DNA of 64,000 nucleotides. Origin: CBDCKR01 sp964572045 (lineage in GTDB: Bacteria; Gemmatimonadota; Gemmatimonadetes; Longimicrobiales; Gaopeijiaceae). Under the pieces are notes generated by a model, which was not told the origin of the DNA, ran no database searches, and saw only the letters and a list, made by a program, of their open reading frames with translations. Each line of letters begins with the position of its first letter. Positions within the stretch are counted from its first letter, which is position 1. Location: positions 39,186 through 103,185 of the forward strand of contig CAZNEI010000005.1 in assembly GCA_964572045.1 (NCBI GenBank), read 5' to 3'. Position numbers and translations under genes: made by a program. Below are positions 51,601 to 59,870 of this stretch, piece by piece.

Positions 51601-52036
51601 GGAGACGGCGGAGCGCCAGCAGGACGTAGGCCAGGATCTGCAGGAGCTATCGCAGCAGCCGAGTGCTCAGAACCGATCCCTGGGCGATCTGGAGGCGCTG
51701 GCCGAGGAAGCGTTGGAACTTGCCGAGCGACTGGCGGGGAACCGGCTGGACGCCGAGACGCTGCAGCGGCAGGAACGGCTGTTTCACCGGCTCCTGGACG
51801 CGGGACGTAGCCTGGAGCGGGACGAGTTCTCGGAAGAGCGTGAATCGACGGCGCCCGGCGAGTTCGAGCGCAGCGACACGGGGGCTCTGTCTCCCGAAGA
51901 CCTGGGATCGCTCCGCTTCGAGGTGCCTCCGGTCGAGACGCTCGAACGGCTCTCTCCTATCCAGAGGCAGATGGTCCTCGATTATTTCGAGCGACTGAAC
52001 AGGGGCGAGCGTCGGGCCGCCGGAGAGCGTCGGTGA
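48653..52036 (+). CDS. Large DUF4175-like membrane protein with Q/E-rich coiled coil
   Basis: 1127-residue protein. Three N-terminal hydrophobic helices (about 24-46, 56-75 and 158-178) anchor it. Residues about 190-500 are a beta-rich, probably periplasmic part. From about 500 to 1070 it is a very long coiled coil with Gln, Glu and Ala repeats (QQAAESAQEAAETMNQMAQQ is typical). The layout fits DUF4175, reported as a large conserved family of unknown function. ATGA overlaps DUF4159 at the front and GTGA overlaps the TPR gene behind. A structural or mechanical envelope role is plausible but unproven. Confidence 0.8.
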   Translation: MSPVPVRIAGVVGGVRRHLLGRVRLAVSLWLAVGVLAGLIAAWVVAAPDGWRQGTALPLLIDLTLAGLGVVAWMAYRRADRLWLREPNLTASMEESAGLAPGVLQSSLELVRDLPPGVSPALALQAAEAALADIGPLRPRLAGRLWREASRWIRRARVGLAVLAPTIVLLTIAAPSRSLAAWSGLTRPLGLLAGPTLAPLVVTPGSQEVLRGTDVPLSVTAHGRTSVTVHWQAAGDVALEEHLDVLGGRAGMILRTVSVRTRYWVEAPDGARSPDYELVPVDPLLVSDLTVSLTFPPHTGRFPEEYVAEVPPLDIPVGSRFAFQGRASRPLSLASLDGPDGDEVMQLPVAGRDFAGRWTPRSSGVYSWRFSDTDGEPAEVMPPPLELTLVPDSAPDVAVLLPGRDTLLPASLRLPLVLEASDDYGLDRIELVVYRVTAFGDRLDPVVSPMPLGGTRGVLLRPVMDLTGWELLPGDTVRYFVRAVDNAPVSHIGETPEYVLRPPSPADLRREAQERLDEAARGLEELAERAHDEARAAEELARQLNNPQQPEQRSRDTAAQEPRQSLDFEEREDVREALEGERDVFAAIDSLEMELARLDRDLEAAGLGDPELQRQLEALQRLMTELAPQDLRERLEQLQEQVEAMDPEDADAALRELASDEEALRDRLEEALEALKRAAMEQDFRATAAEAEELAQQEEALSDAMREGDDPGLRADQQQALEERAGELQEHLDRLQERLEEAGEQAARDGVEQAQQRGEQAQQSMAQAQQQSRMGQSQQAAESAQEAAETMNQMAQQLQQAQQEMAQQMAEAFQEALQETATDALTMAREQAGLRDQMRGAGPEDLANMRGDQGALLQGVRSIAENLSTQDRISRGDEGQDVASQIGRAMQAMERTLAALENQRGRTALPLDAAEDAVGALNQVALAAMAAAQQAGQMGQSQSAQQMMQEIEQLAQQQGSINSQTGQLTPMQLGEQAMRQQLEETAERQQDVGQDLQELSQQPSAQNRSLGDLEALAEEALELAERLAGNRLDAETLQRQERLFHRLLDAGRSLERDEFSEERESTAPGEFERSDTGALSPEDLGSLRFEVPPVETLERLSPIQRQMVLDYFERLNRGERRAAGERR

Positions 52037-53808
52037 AGTCTCCGGGTCGCTTGTGCCGGCTCGTTCTCCTGCTCGTGGCGAGCCCTGTCCCCCCTGGCGC
52101 CCTGTCCGCGCAAGTGGACGACCCGCTCTTGGAGGGTCGACTGCTCAGGTCCGCGGCCGCAGAGGAGTCGGAGGGCGACCTCGATCGGGCGGAGGCGATC
52201 CTGCTCGATCTCATGGAGCGAAGACCAACGTCAACCGGAGGGTTGTTCGCCCTTGAGCGTGTTCTCCGCACGCAGGGCAGAGTAGAGGCGCTTCTTCCCG
52301 TGGCCCGCCGCTACCAGGAGGCGGAGCCAGCTGCGGCCGCGCCCAGGATCCTCATGCTCCGAGTCTTCGCCGAGCTCGACCAGACGGACGAGCTCTCCGG
52401 AGCGGCGAACGACTGGCTGGCCGAGTCGGAGGGCACGCCCGAGCCGTATCGGGAGATCAGCCGGATCTTCCGGCGCGTCTTCGGACCGGAGCGGGCGCTC
52501 GCGGTACTGCGGGACGGGCGGAATCTCCTTGACCAGCCCTCGCTCTTTCCCATGGAGGTCGGAGACCTTCTGCGGGACCTCGGGCGGCCCGACGAGGCGG
52601 TGGCGGAGTGGAGTCGAGCCATAGGGGACCACGGGGCTCAGGTCTCGGCCGTTCTGCGTCGGATCACGGAGATCGAGGGAGACCGGACCGAACTCGCCAC
52701 GCTCCTCGTGGAGCAGCTGGCCAGGCCTCCCACGACCGCGGCTCGACTACGCGCTGGCGCGCGGATCGCGGTTGAGGCGGGTCTCTTCGGAGAAGCGCAG
52801 CATATGGCCGCCCAAGCGGTCGAAGAGCTCGGTGGCCAGACGCGCCGGGGGTTTCTCAGTACGCTGGCGCGCCAGGCCGAAGAGGCTGAGGGTGCAAGTG
52901 AGCTGGCGCTCTGGACCTACCGGGCCTTGCACGATGCCGCGACGAACGCGGAGGAGGCGAGGGCGCTGAGGCACCGCATTGCAGACGCAGCTCTTGCCGT
53001 GGGCGACACCGCTACGGCGCTCGAAGCCCAGCGGTCGATCGCCCAGGGTCTGGCTTCGGGAAGCACGGAGCGGCGCCGTGCTCTCGCCGAAGCCCTTCGC
53101 CTCAGCATTGCTCGGGGCGACGAAGGCTCCCGGGAGGCCCTCGACCGCTTCCGCGTCGAGTTCCCCGGAGCCGAGGAGATCGACGAACTCGCGGTCACCC
53201 TCGCCGTGTGGTTGGAAGGGGAGGGGGACGAGATGGCCGCCAGGTCCTTGCTCGCCGGAGTCGACGGGCCCAGGAGCTTGCTGGAACGGGGCTACCTGTA
53301 CCTCGCCTCGGGGCAGGTCGTGCCTGGCCGCATGAACCTGCGCGAGGCGGTTCCGGGGCTGGCCCCGGTCGACGCTACCAACGTCGTCTCGCTGCTGGGC
53401 CTGCTTCATGAGCTGCAGGGCGATGCCTTGGGGGTCGTCATGCAGAGCGCGGTGCTCGCGCATCGAGGCCGGGCTGAGGAGGCGGTCGAGCAGGTCGGGG
53501 CTTCGGCAGACGGTCTGGTGAGGACGGATCGTGCGCCCGTCCTAGCGCATGGCGCCCGGCTCGCCGAGAGTAGTGACCTGCCGGTCCGAGCCGCCGAGCT
53601 AAGAAGCCGCATCGTGCGCGATCACCCGAACTCGGCCGAGGCACCCGAGGCGGCACTGAAGCTGGCCCGCTTTAGGGCCGGAAGCCCGGATGGATCCGAA
53701 GAGGCGATCCGGCTATTGGAGCAGCTGATCCTGGACCATCCCGAAAACGCCGTCGTGGCCGTGGCCCGGAGGGAGCTGCAGAGACTAAGGAGCGGAGGTG
53801 GCGCATGA
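52033..53808 (+). CDS. Exported TPR-repeat protein
   Basis: 591-residue protein with a signal peptide (about 1-26, ending ALSAQ). The rest is alpha-helical with TPR-like repeats (GDLDRAEAILLDLMERRP, GRPDEAVAEWSRAIGDHG, GLFGEAQHMAAQAVEELG and similar), suggesting a scaffold for protein-protein contacts in the periplasm. GTG 52033 overlaps the DUF4175-like stop, and its stop overlaps the next ATG (53805). No catalytic motif is seen. Confidence 0.75.
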   Translation: MKSPGRLCRLVLLLVASPVPPGALSAQVDDPLLEGRLLRSAAAEESEGDLDRAEAILLDLMERRPTSTGGLFALERVLRTQGRVEALLPVARRYQEAEPAAAAPRILMLRVFAELDQTDELSGAANDWLAESEGTPEPYREISRIFRRVFGPERALAVLRDGRNLLDQPSLFPMEVGDLLRDLGRPDEAVAEWSRAIGDHGAQVSAVLRRITEIEGDRTELATLLVEQLARPPTTAARLRAGARIAVEAGLFGEAQHMAAQAVEELGGQTRRGFLSTLARQAEEAEGASELALWTYRALHDAATNAEEARALRHRIADAALAVGDTATALEAQRSIAQGLASGSTERRRALAEALRLSIARGDEGSREALDRFRVEFPGAEEIDELAVTLAVWLEGEGDEMAARSLLAGVDGPRSLLERGYLYLASGQVVPGRMNLREAVPGLAPVDATNVVSLLGLLHELQGDALGVVMQSAVLAHRGRAEEAVEQVGASADGLVRTDRAPVLAHGARLAESSDLPVRAAELRSRIVRDHPNSAEAPEAALKLARFRAGSPDGSEEAIRLLEQLILDHPENAVVAVARRELQRLRSGGGA

Positions 53809-55058
53809 GACTTCTGGGTTGGCTTTCCGTGCTCGTTCTGCTCGCCTTGCCGGGTCCGGTGGCGGCCCAGTTCCTCCTTGTGCCGATGGACCGCGTCCAG
53901 GCGAACCACCTGAAGGCCTACGGCCTCACCTATTGGACACTGGAGCAATACGGTCGTGCGGAGTGGTTCCTCAACTACCGGGACGGCTCGTTTCTCCTCC
54001 CCGATGCCCCCGGAATTCGGAGGCAGGCCGCTCTTATGGGCGTGTCGATCGAGCCAGCGGGAGGAGCCGACGTCGCGGTCATGAGAGCCGTCGTCCTGGA
54101 CTCGAACATGGAGTCCGTCGTCCTGGAAAAGGCACCCAAGGTGGCAGTCTACACTCCCCCCAACAGCACTCCGTGGGACGACGCAGTGACGATGGCCCTC
54201 GAGTACGCCCAGATCCCCTATGAGAAGATCTGGGATGACGAGGTCGTCGAAGTGGGGCTCGAAGAATACGAGTGGCTTCATCTGCATCACGAGGACTTCA
54301 CGGGTCAGTACTCGAAGTTCTTTATCACCTACGCCGGATCGCCGTGGCTCCAAGAGGAGGTTGCGAGAAACGAGGAGGCGGCGCGACGACTTGGTTTTCC
54401 CGACGTGCCGGCGCTCAAGAAGGGCGTTGCGATGCGGATTCGTGAGTACGTCGAGCAGGGCGGTTTCGTCTTCGCCATGTGCTCGGCGACCGAGACGCTC
54501 GAGCTGGCTCTGGGCGCGGAACGCGTGGACATCGCTGCCACGTACTCGGACGGCACCCCCCCCGACCCGGACGCGAGCCGAAGGATGGACTGGTCCCGCA
54601 CCATGGCCTTCATGGACGCGGCCGTGCAGGTAAGTCCCTCGGTGAGCGCGTTCAGTGACATCGACGGCCACCAGGTGAATACGCCCTGGCGTGCACCCTT
54701 GGGTGCGTTCACGCTCTTCGACTTCTCCGCCAAGTTCGATCCGGTGCCGACGATGCTCACGCAGAGTCACGAGCACGTCATACCGGACTTCTACGGCCTC
54801 ACCACATCGTTCCGGATCAATCGCTTGAAGCCGGGAACGGTCGTACTCGCCAGCGAAGGCGACTATGCCAAGTACGTGCACGGCAATTTTGGAGAGGGCA
54901 CTTGGACCTACTTCGGGGGTCACGATCCCGAAGATCCGGAGCACCAAATCGGGGATCCGCCGACCGACCTCGATCTCCATCCCAACTCGCCGGCGTATCG
55001 GCTCATCCTGAACAACGTCCTCTTCCCGGCGGCCAAGAAGAAGACGCTCAAGACCTGA
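53805..55058 (+). CDS. Exported asparagine synthetase B-like family protein (amidotransferase-fold-like)
   Basis: 417-residue protein with a cleavable signal peptide (about 1-21, ending PVAAQ). It matches a family often labelled asparagine synthetase B in Bacteroidota annotations: VPMDRVQANHLKAYGLTYWT, then EWFLNYRDGSF, then VYTPPNSTPWDDAV and WLHLHHEDFTGQYSK. It lacks an N-terminal catalytic Cys and the ATP-pyrophosphatase domain of real AsnB, so the usual label is misleading. The arrangement resembles class I amidotransferase-like proteins. It closes the coupled DUF4159 operon and is probably periplasmic. The function is unknown. Confidence 0.7.
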   Translation: MRLLGWLSVLVLLALPGPVAAQFLLVPMDRVQANHLKAYGLTYWTLEQYGRAEWFLNYRDGSFLLPDAPGIRRQAALMGVSIEPAGGADVAVMRAVVLDSNMESVVLEKAPKVAVYTPPNSTPWDDAVTMALEYAQIPYEKIWDDEVVEVGLEEYEWLHLHHEDFTGQYSKFFITYAGSPWLQEEVARNEEAARRLGFPDVPALKKGVAMRIREYVEQGGFVFAMCSATETLELALGAERVDIAATYSDGTPPDPDASRRMDWSRTMAFMDAAVQVSPSVSAFSDIDGHQVNTPWRAPLGAFTLFDFSAKFDPVPTMLTQSHEHVIPDFYGLTTSFRINRLKPGTVVLASEGDYAKYVHGNFGEGTWTYFGGHDPEDPEHQIGDPPTDLDLHPNSPAYRLILNNVLFPAAKKKTLKT

Positions 55059-55075
55059 GCGGGCGGGGCGTCGCT

Positions 55076-57688
55076 GTGAATTCCGATCGAGGGCTCGGCG
55101 AGGGTTCTTCGGAGGACGCGGCGCCCGGCCCCTTCTTGCCCGAGGCGCCGGGCGCAGCCTCCGAACTCCGCCTGTCCGCTGCCGCTGCCGTCCTGATCAG
55201 GCGAGAGATCCAAAGGGCGGGCGGGCGCGAAGTGTGCTTTCTCGCCGGGGTCAGTCCGGGGAGGGAACTTGTCGAGCCGCGTGCTGTGGCCCGCGGCAAC
55301 GAGGCCGCTGTCCTAGCTGCGGCTCGAGCGGCGGAGGAGGGGAGCATCATGGTTCACAACCACCCCTCCGGCGTGCTGGAGCCCTCCGACGCGGACTTGG
55401 ATGTCGCCGCACGACTCTACGAGGATGGGCTCGGATCGGCCATCACCGACAACGAGGCCGCCAGACTGTACGTGGTGGTGGAGCCTCCCCCTCCACGCTC
55501 ATTGGAACCACTGGACGTGGAGGCGCTTGAGGGGCTGATCGGCCCCCGGGGCCGCTTGGCCGAGAAGCATCCGCGCTATGAGGATCGCCCCGGGCAAGGG
55601 GAGATGCTGCGCATAGTCGCCGGACTCTTCAACGACGGGGGCGTCGGCATCGTCGAGGCGGGCACGGGCACGGGCAAGTCCCTGGCCTACTTGATTCCGT
55701 CGACGGCATGGGCGACCGAGAACGCCGAGCGCGTGATCGTCTCCACCAACACCATCAATCTCCAGGAGCAGCTCGATGGCAGGGATCTGCCGCTCGTCCG
55801 GAGCCTGCTGGGCGAGGAGGTCGATTGGGCGCTAGTCAAGGGGCGTGGCAACTACATCTCGATCCGCCGCGCCCGGCTTGCGGCCGATGCGGCGCCCCTC
55901 CTTTTCGAGGCGGACCGGGCCGACGAGCTTGACGCTCTCCTCTCGTGGATCGACGAGACCGGTGACGGCTCCCTTGCCGACCTGACGTTTCGGCCCAGCC
56001 GTGAGGTCTGGGACGAAGTGAGGAGTGACTCGGACATCTGCCTGAAGGCCCGCTGCCCGCACTTTCAGGCATGCTTCTATCAGCGCGCGCGACGCAGGGC
56101 CGCCCGGGCTCGCCTCCTGGTTGCGAACCATCACCTTCTCTTCGCCGATCTATCGGTACGGATTGCGACGAGGAACTTCTCGGGCCCCGCCGTCCTGCCC
56201 GCCTACCGGCACCTAATCCTCGACGAGGCGCACAACGTTGAAGACGCCGCCACGTCACACCTGGGGCTCGAGACGACACGCACGGGCATCTTCCGCCTGC
56301 TCGCGCGCCTGGACCGGAGGGGACGGGGTGTGTTGGCAGCGGTTCAGGAGGCGCTGACCGAGGAGGGACGCGGACGCCTTTCCGCCACTCAGCTAAGGGG
56401 GCGGATCGAGGAGCGCGTGCGACCGGCCGTCGACGAGGCCAGATCACAGCTCACACGCTTCTTCGACGTCATGGAGCCGCTCCTTCGGGCCGACACGGCC
56501 GGGGCGACGCGGATCGGGACGCCCGAGTTGCCCGAGCCCGGCCACACGCCTGCTGTCAAGGAACGGCTCGACGGACTCGTCTTCGGGCTTCGGGCCCTAG
56601 AGGCCGAGGTCCGGCACACGAGCGAGGCGCTCGAACGGGACGAGTTGCTTCGAGAGGGTCTGCAAGGCAGGATCCTCGATCTTCGCAGCGCCGAACGCCA
56701 ACTGAGCCGCGCCGTGCGCACACTCCAGACGGTGTTGGATCCCGGGGAGGAGGAAAGGAACCGCATCGTGCGATGGCTGGAGTGGAGGGGGCGAGGACGG
56801 AAGGGCAGGGGGAACCTTGCGATGGCGGCGGCTCCCATCGAGCTAGGTACCGCTCTCCGCGAGGGCCTCTTCGAGAAGACCGACACCGTGGTTCTCACTT
56901 CGGCGACGCTCGCCTCGAACAACTCTCTAGCGTTTCTCCGCGGCCGCATCGGACTCAGCGAAGAGGAGTTGGAGGCATCGGAACGACTACGAGAGATCAA
57001 AGAGTCTATCATCCCTTCACCATTCAATTTCCAAGAACAGACCGTTCTCGCCATTCCCACCGATCTTCCCGGAGTCAACGCACCGGGCGACACCCTCCAG
57101 AGGGAGACGGCCCGGATCGTTAGGGAGCTGGCCGCTATCTCCGATGGGGGCCTCTTCGTGCTCTTCACGTCGTACCGGGCCCTGAGACGCGTGGCCGAGC
57201 TGCTCCGCCGCTCAGGAGGCCTCGCGTGGCCCCTCTTGGTTCAGGGAGAAGAGGACCGCACACGCCTGCTCGATCACTTTGTCGCCGCCGGCTCGGCGAT
57301 CCTTCTGGGGACGGCCTCCTTCTGGGAGGGCGTCGATGTCCCCGGCCAGCCCCTTCGCGGCCTCATCATCCAGAGAATTCCGTTTCGGGTGCCGACGGAG
57401 CCTGTAACGGCCGCTCGTGTGGAGGCCATCGAGAAGCGCGGCGGCAATGCATTCTGGGATTACTCCCTCCCGCTGGCGGCTCTCCGGCTGAAGCAGGGGT
57501 TCGGTCGCCTGGTTCGGTCGCGCGACGACCGAGGCGGCGTGGTGATCTTGGATGACCGGATCCTGCGCAAGCGTTACGGAGCCTACCTTCGGGGATCCCT
57601 CCCTCCAGCCCCCCTCCTCAAGGGCCCGTGGGGGGAGCTGACTCCGGCGCTCCGCCGATTCTACCGCGCAGGGGGCGGTTCATCATGA
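55076..57688 (+). CDS. RadC-like JAMM domain fused to DinG/XPD helicase
   Basis: About 870 residues from GTG 55076. Residues 31-150 resemble the RadC/JAB fold: MVHNHPSGVLEPSDADLDV gives a complete JAMM motif H-x-H-x7-S-x2-D (His94, His96, Ser104, Asp107), with a likely Glu at 52. From about 180 onward is a superfamily 2 DNA helicase: Walker A EAGTGTGKSLAYLIP, DEAH box ILDEAHNVED, SATLAS, GTASFWEGVDVPGQPLRGLI and LKQGFGRLVRSRDDRGG. The Fe-S cluster Cys set is C-x4-C-x5-C (Cys322, 327, 333). The first Cys expected after the KGRxNY motif is Ser262. It lies 17 bases after the previous gene. A role in DNA repair or R-loop removal is likely by family; the JAMM role is unknown. Confidence 0.82.
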   Translation: MNSDRGLGEGSSEDAAPGPFLPEAPGAASELRLSAAAAVLIRREIQRAGGREVCFLAGVSPGRELVEPRAVARGNEAAVLAAARAAEEGSIMVHNHPSGVLEPSDADLDVAARLYEDGLGSAITDNEAARLYVVVEPPPPRSLEPLDVEALEGLIGPRGRLAEKHPRYEDRPGQGEMLRIVAGLFNDGGVGIVEAGTGTGKSLAYLIPSTAWATENAERVIVSTNTINLQEQLDGRDLPLVRSLLGEEVDWALVKGRGNYISIRRARLAADAAPLLFEADRADELDALLSWIDETGDGSLADLTFRPSREVWDEVRSDSDICLKARCPHFQACFYQRARRRAARARLLVANHHLLFADLSVRIATRNFSGPAVLPAYRHLILDEAHNVEDAATSHLGLETTRTGIFRLLARLDRRGRGVLAAVQEALTEEGRGRLSATQLRGRIEERVRPAVDEARSQLTRFFDVMEPLLRADTAGATRIGTPELPEPGHTPAVKERLDGLVFGLRALEAEVRHTSEALERDELLREGLQGRILDLRSAERQLSRAVRTLQTVLDPGEEERNRIVRWLEWRGRGRKGRGNLAMAAAPIELGTALREGLFEKTDTVVLTSATLASNNSLAFLRGRIGLSEEELEASERLREIKESIIPSPFNFQEQTVLAIPTDLPGVNAPGDTLQRETARIVRELAAISDGGLFVLFTSYRALRRVAELLRRSGGLAWPLLVQGEEDRTRLLDHFVAAGSAILLGTASFWEGVDVPGQPLRGLIIQRIPFRVPTEPVTAARVEAIEKRGGNAFWDYSLPLAALRLKQGFGRLVRSRDDRGGVVILDDRILRKRYGAYLRGSLPPAPLLKGPWGELTPALRRFYRAGGGSS

Positions 57689-57704
57689 CGCCCGTCCCAA
57701 CACC

Positions 57705-57732
57705 TTGTCGGGGAGGCGGACGGTGGTAGATT
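57705..57732 (+). promoter_or_regulatory. Candidate promoter for the small membrane protein and FAH genes
   Basis: TTGTCG (57705-57710) and TAGATT (57727-57732) with a 16-base spacer, about 55 bases before the next start. A reasonable sigma-70-like match; alone it is not proof. Confidence 0.45.
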
Positions 57733-57786
57733 CTCGGCGTTACGCTGGGGTCGCCCGGCTGGATTCACGGAAAGGCGGAGTTCGAA

Positions 57787-57987
57787 ATGACTCGCATTCT
57801 CGGTGTGCTCGCCGGCCTCGGCATTCTCCTTCTGGCCGGCCTTGGGCTTCAAGACTCCCGAGCGGGTTGGGCGGAGGGGCACGCGGACATCGGATTCTGG
57901 TGGGCGGTCATCACGGTGTTGCTTGCGATCAGCGGTCTCGGGGCGATCATCGGGACCTGGATCCACACCCGGTCCCCCAAGGACTGA
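57787..57987 (+). CDS. Small two-helix membrane protein
   Basis: 66 residues starting at ATG 57787, with a GGCGGAG ribosome-binding site. Two hydrophobic stretches (about 4-22, ILGVLAGLGILLLAGLG, and about 37-57, FWWAVITVLLAISGLGAIIG) are separated by a polar loop with DSRAGWAEGHAD. No known family was recognised. It is followed by a FAH-family gene 19 bases later. Confidence 0.55.
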   Translation: MTRILGVLAGLGILLLAGLGLQDSRAGWAEGHADIGFWWAVITVLLAISGLGAIIGTWIHTRSPKD

Positions 57988-58006
57988 CCCGATCGGGGGC
58001 CCGGAT

Positions 58007-58639
58007 TTGGCAGCGCGGCCGTCCAAGATCGTCTGCATCGGGCGCAATTATCACGCCCACGCCGCGGAGTTGGGCAATTCGGTGCCCACCGAGCCGCTCT
58101 TCTTCCTTAAGCCTGCTTCGAGCGTCATCGGGACGGGCGCGCCCATCGTTGTGCCGTCTTGGGTTGGGCGGGTGGACTTCGAAGGCGAGATCGGCGTGGA
58201 GATCGGGACCGCTGCTCGCCACGTGTCCGAGGCCGAGGCGTGGGGGGTTGTCTCCGGAGTCCTCCCGGCAAACGATGTCACGGCGCGCGACCTGCAGCAG
58301 AGAGACGATCAGTGGACGAGGGCCAAGGGCTTCGACACGTTCTGCCCCCTCGGCTCGACGTCCCCCGTCGCCCCCGAGGACTTTCCGGGTCTGGTGCTCG
58401 TCACGCGGGTCAACGGCCTGGAGCGCCAAAGGGCACGGGCGTCCGAGATGGTTTTTCCGGTGCCGGCGCTCATCGCCCACATCTCGCGCGTCATGACGCT
58501 TGAGCCCGGCGACGTCATCTGCACGGGCACGCCCGAGGGAATCGGGGGCGTGCAGCCCGGCGATGAGGTCGAAGTGGAGATTCGGGGTGTGGGCTCCCTT
58601 CGCAATCCTGTGGTAGCCGAGGCAGACGGTGTCGCCTAA
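58007..58639 (+). CDS. Fumarylacetoacetate hydrolase (FAH) family protein
   Basis: 210-residue metal-dependent hydrolase/decarboxylase family protein. KIVCIGRNYHAHAAELGN is the typical opening; PLFFLKPASSVIG, VDFEGEIGVEIG (metal Glu/Asp ligands), NDVTARDLQQRDDQW, FDTFCPLGS and TGTPEGIGGVQPGDEVEV follow. The substrate is not fixed by sequence; close relatives act on oxaloacetate, acylpyruvates or 2-keto acids. It uses TTG 58007, preceded by GGGGG at about 8 bases. The 3' end overlaps the next gene by 11 bases. Confidence 0.88.
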   Translation: MAARPSKIVCIGRNYHAHAAELGNSVPTEPLFFLKPASSVIGTGAPIVVPSWVGRVDFEGEIGVEIGTAARHVSEAEAWGVVSGVLPANDVTARDLQQRDDQWTRAKGFDTFCPLGSTSPVAPEDFPGLVLVTRVNGLERQRARASEMVFPVPALIAHISRVMTLEPGDVICTGTPEGIGGVQPGDEVEVEIRGVGSLRNPVVAEADGVA

Positions 58640-59798
58640 GCGGAGCCGATCGTTCCACAACCTCCCCGTCTACCCGCTCGCCGGCATTCCGGAGAAGCGG
58701 CGGCGCCTGGCTGCTGCGGGTATGGACGTGATCGACCTCGGAGCCGGGGACGCCGATCTCCATCCGCCTCCGGCCGCGGTCCTCCGACTCGCCGAGGCGG
58801 CGCGGAAGCGTGAGATGTCCCGCTACGCCTTTCAGTTGGGGCTTCCGGCGTTCCGCGAATCCGTGGCCGCGTGGATGGAGAAGCGCTTCGGGGTACGTCT
58901 TGATCCCTACGAGGAGATCCTGCCGCTTCTGGGCTCCAAGGAGGGGATCGCGAAGCTCCCTCTGGCCCTTCTCGATCCGGGCGATGTGGCCGTGATGCCC
59001 GACCCAGGATACCAGGCGTACCGGGGCGGTGTGATCCTGGCTCGAGGAGAGCCGCACTTGGTGCCTCTCCGTCCCGAAGACGATTTCCTGATTCGCTTCG
59101 ACGCCTTGCCCCGCGACGTGCGATCGCGCGTCCGTATGCTCTACCTCAACTATCCCAACAACCCCACTGCTGCCCCGGCACCTGGCCCATACCTCCGCGA
59201 GGCAGTGGGTTTTTGCCGTGAACACGACAGTGTGCTCGTTTACGACAACGCTTACAGTGAGATCGCATTTGACGGATATCGGCCCCCGAGCATCTTGAAG
59301 GTAGAAGGCGCGGGTGACCACGCCATCGAGTTCCATTCTTTTTCCAAGACCTACAACATGACGGGATGGAGGCTGGGCTGGGCGGCGGGAGGCCGCGCGC
59401 TTATCGAAGCCCTCTCCAGAGTCAAGACATTCTTCGATGCCGGGGTGTTCATGGCCGTCCAGTCGGCGGGAGTCGCCGCGTTGGAGTCCTACGACACGTG
59501 GGTGCCCGAGAACGTGGCCCTGTACGAGCGACGCAGGAACGCAGCTGTCGAAGGCCTTCGGTCCGCGGGCTTTTCTGTCACTGTGCCGAAGGCGACTATG
59601 TATCTCTGGGTCCCGGTGCCCCGCGGAGAGTGCTCACGCGACTTTGCGGAACGAGCGCTTGAGAGCGAAGGCGTGATAGTACTTCCCGGAGGGGCGCTCG
59701 GGGCCGGCGGTGAGGGGTTCTTCAGAATCGCGCTCACGGTTGAAGAAGAGCGCATTCGGGAGGCCGCAGCGAGACTAGGCCGACTGCTCAGGTCCTGA
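58629..59798 (+). CDS. PLP-dependent class I/II aminotransferase (LL-DAP or aspartate type)
   Basis: 389-residue fold-type I aminotransferase. PLP-binding Lys is in EFHSFSKTYNMTGWRLGWAA (about residue 240). Other landmarks are DLGAGDADLHPPP, YAFQLGLPAFRESVAAWM, GSKEGIAKLPLALLDPGD, MLYLNYPNNPTA and FFDAGVFMAVQSAG. It resembles the LL-diaminopimelate/aspartate aminotransferase group but the specificity is not certain; lysA is elsewhere in the window. It starts at GTG 58629 inside the FAH gene. Confidence 0.85.
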   Translation: MSPKRSRSFHNLPVYPLAGIPEKRRRLAAAGMDVIDLGAGDADLHPPPAAVLRLAEAARKREMSRYAFQLGLPAFRESVAAWMEKRFGVRLDPYEEILPLLGSKEGIAKLPLALLDPGDVAVMPDPGYQAYRGGVILARGEPHLVPLRPEDDFLIRFDALPRDVRSRVRMLYLNYPNNPTAAPAPGPYLREAVGFCREHDSVLVYDNAYSEIAFDGYRPPSILKVEGAGDHAIEFHSFSKTYNMTGWRLGWAAGGRALIEALSRVKTFFDAGVFMAVQSAGVAALESYDTWVPENVALYERRRNAAVEGLRSAGFSVTVPKATMYLWVPVPRGECSRDFAERALESEGVIVLPGGALGAGGEGFFRIALTVEEERIREAAARLGRLLRS

Positions 59799-59870
59799 GC
59801 GTGGGTCTGTTCGCTCCGTAGAGGGTTCCTGGGAGGAACTGTCGATCCCCGGGGAGTTTAGGAAGGTTCG

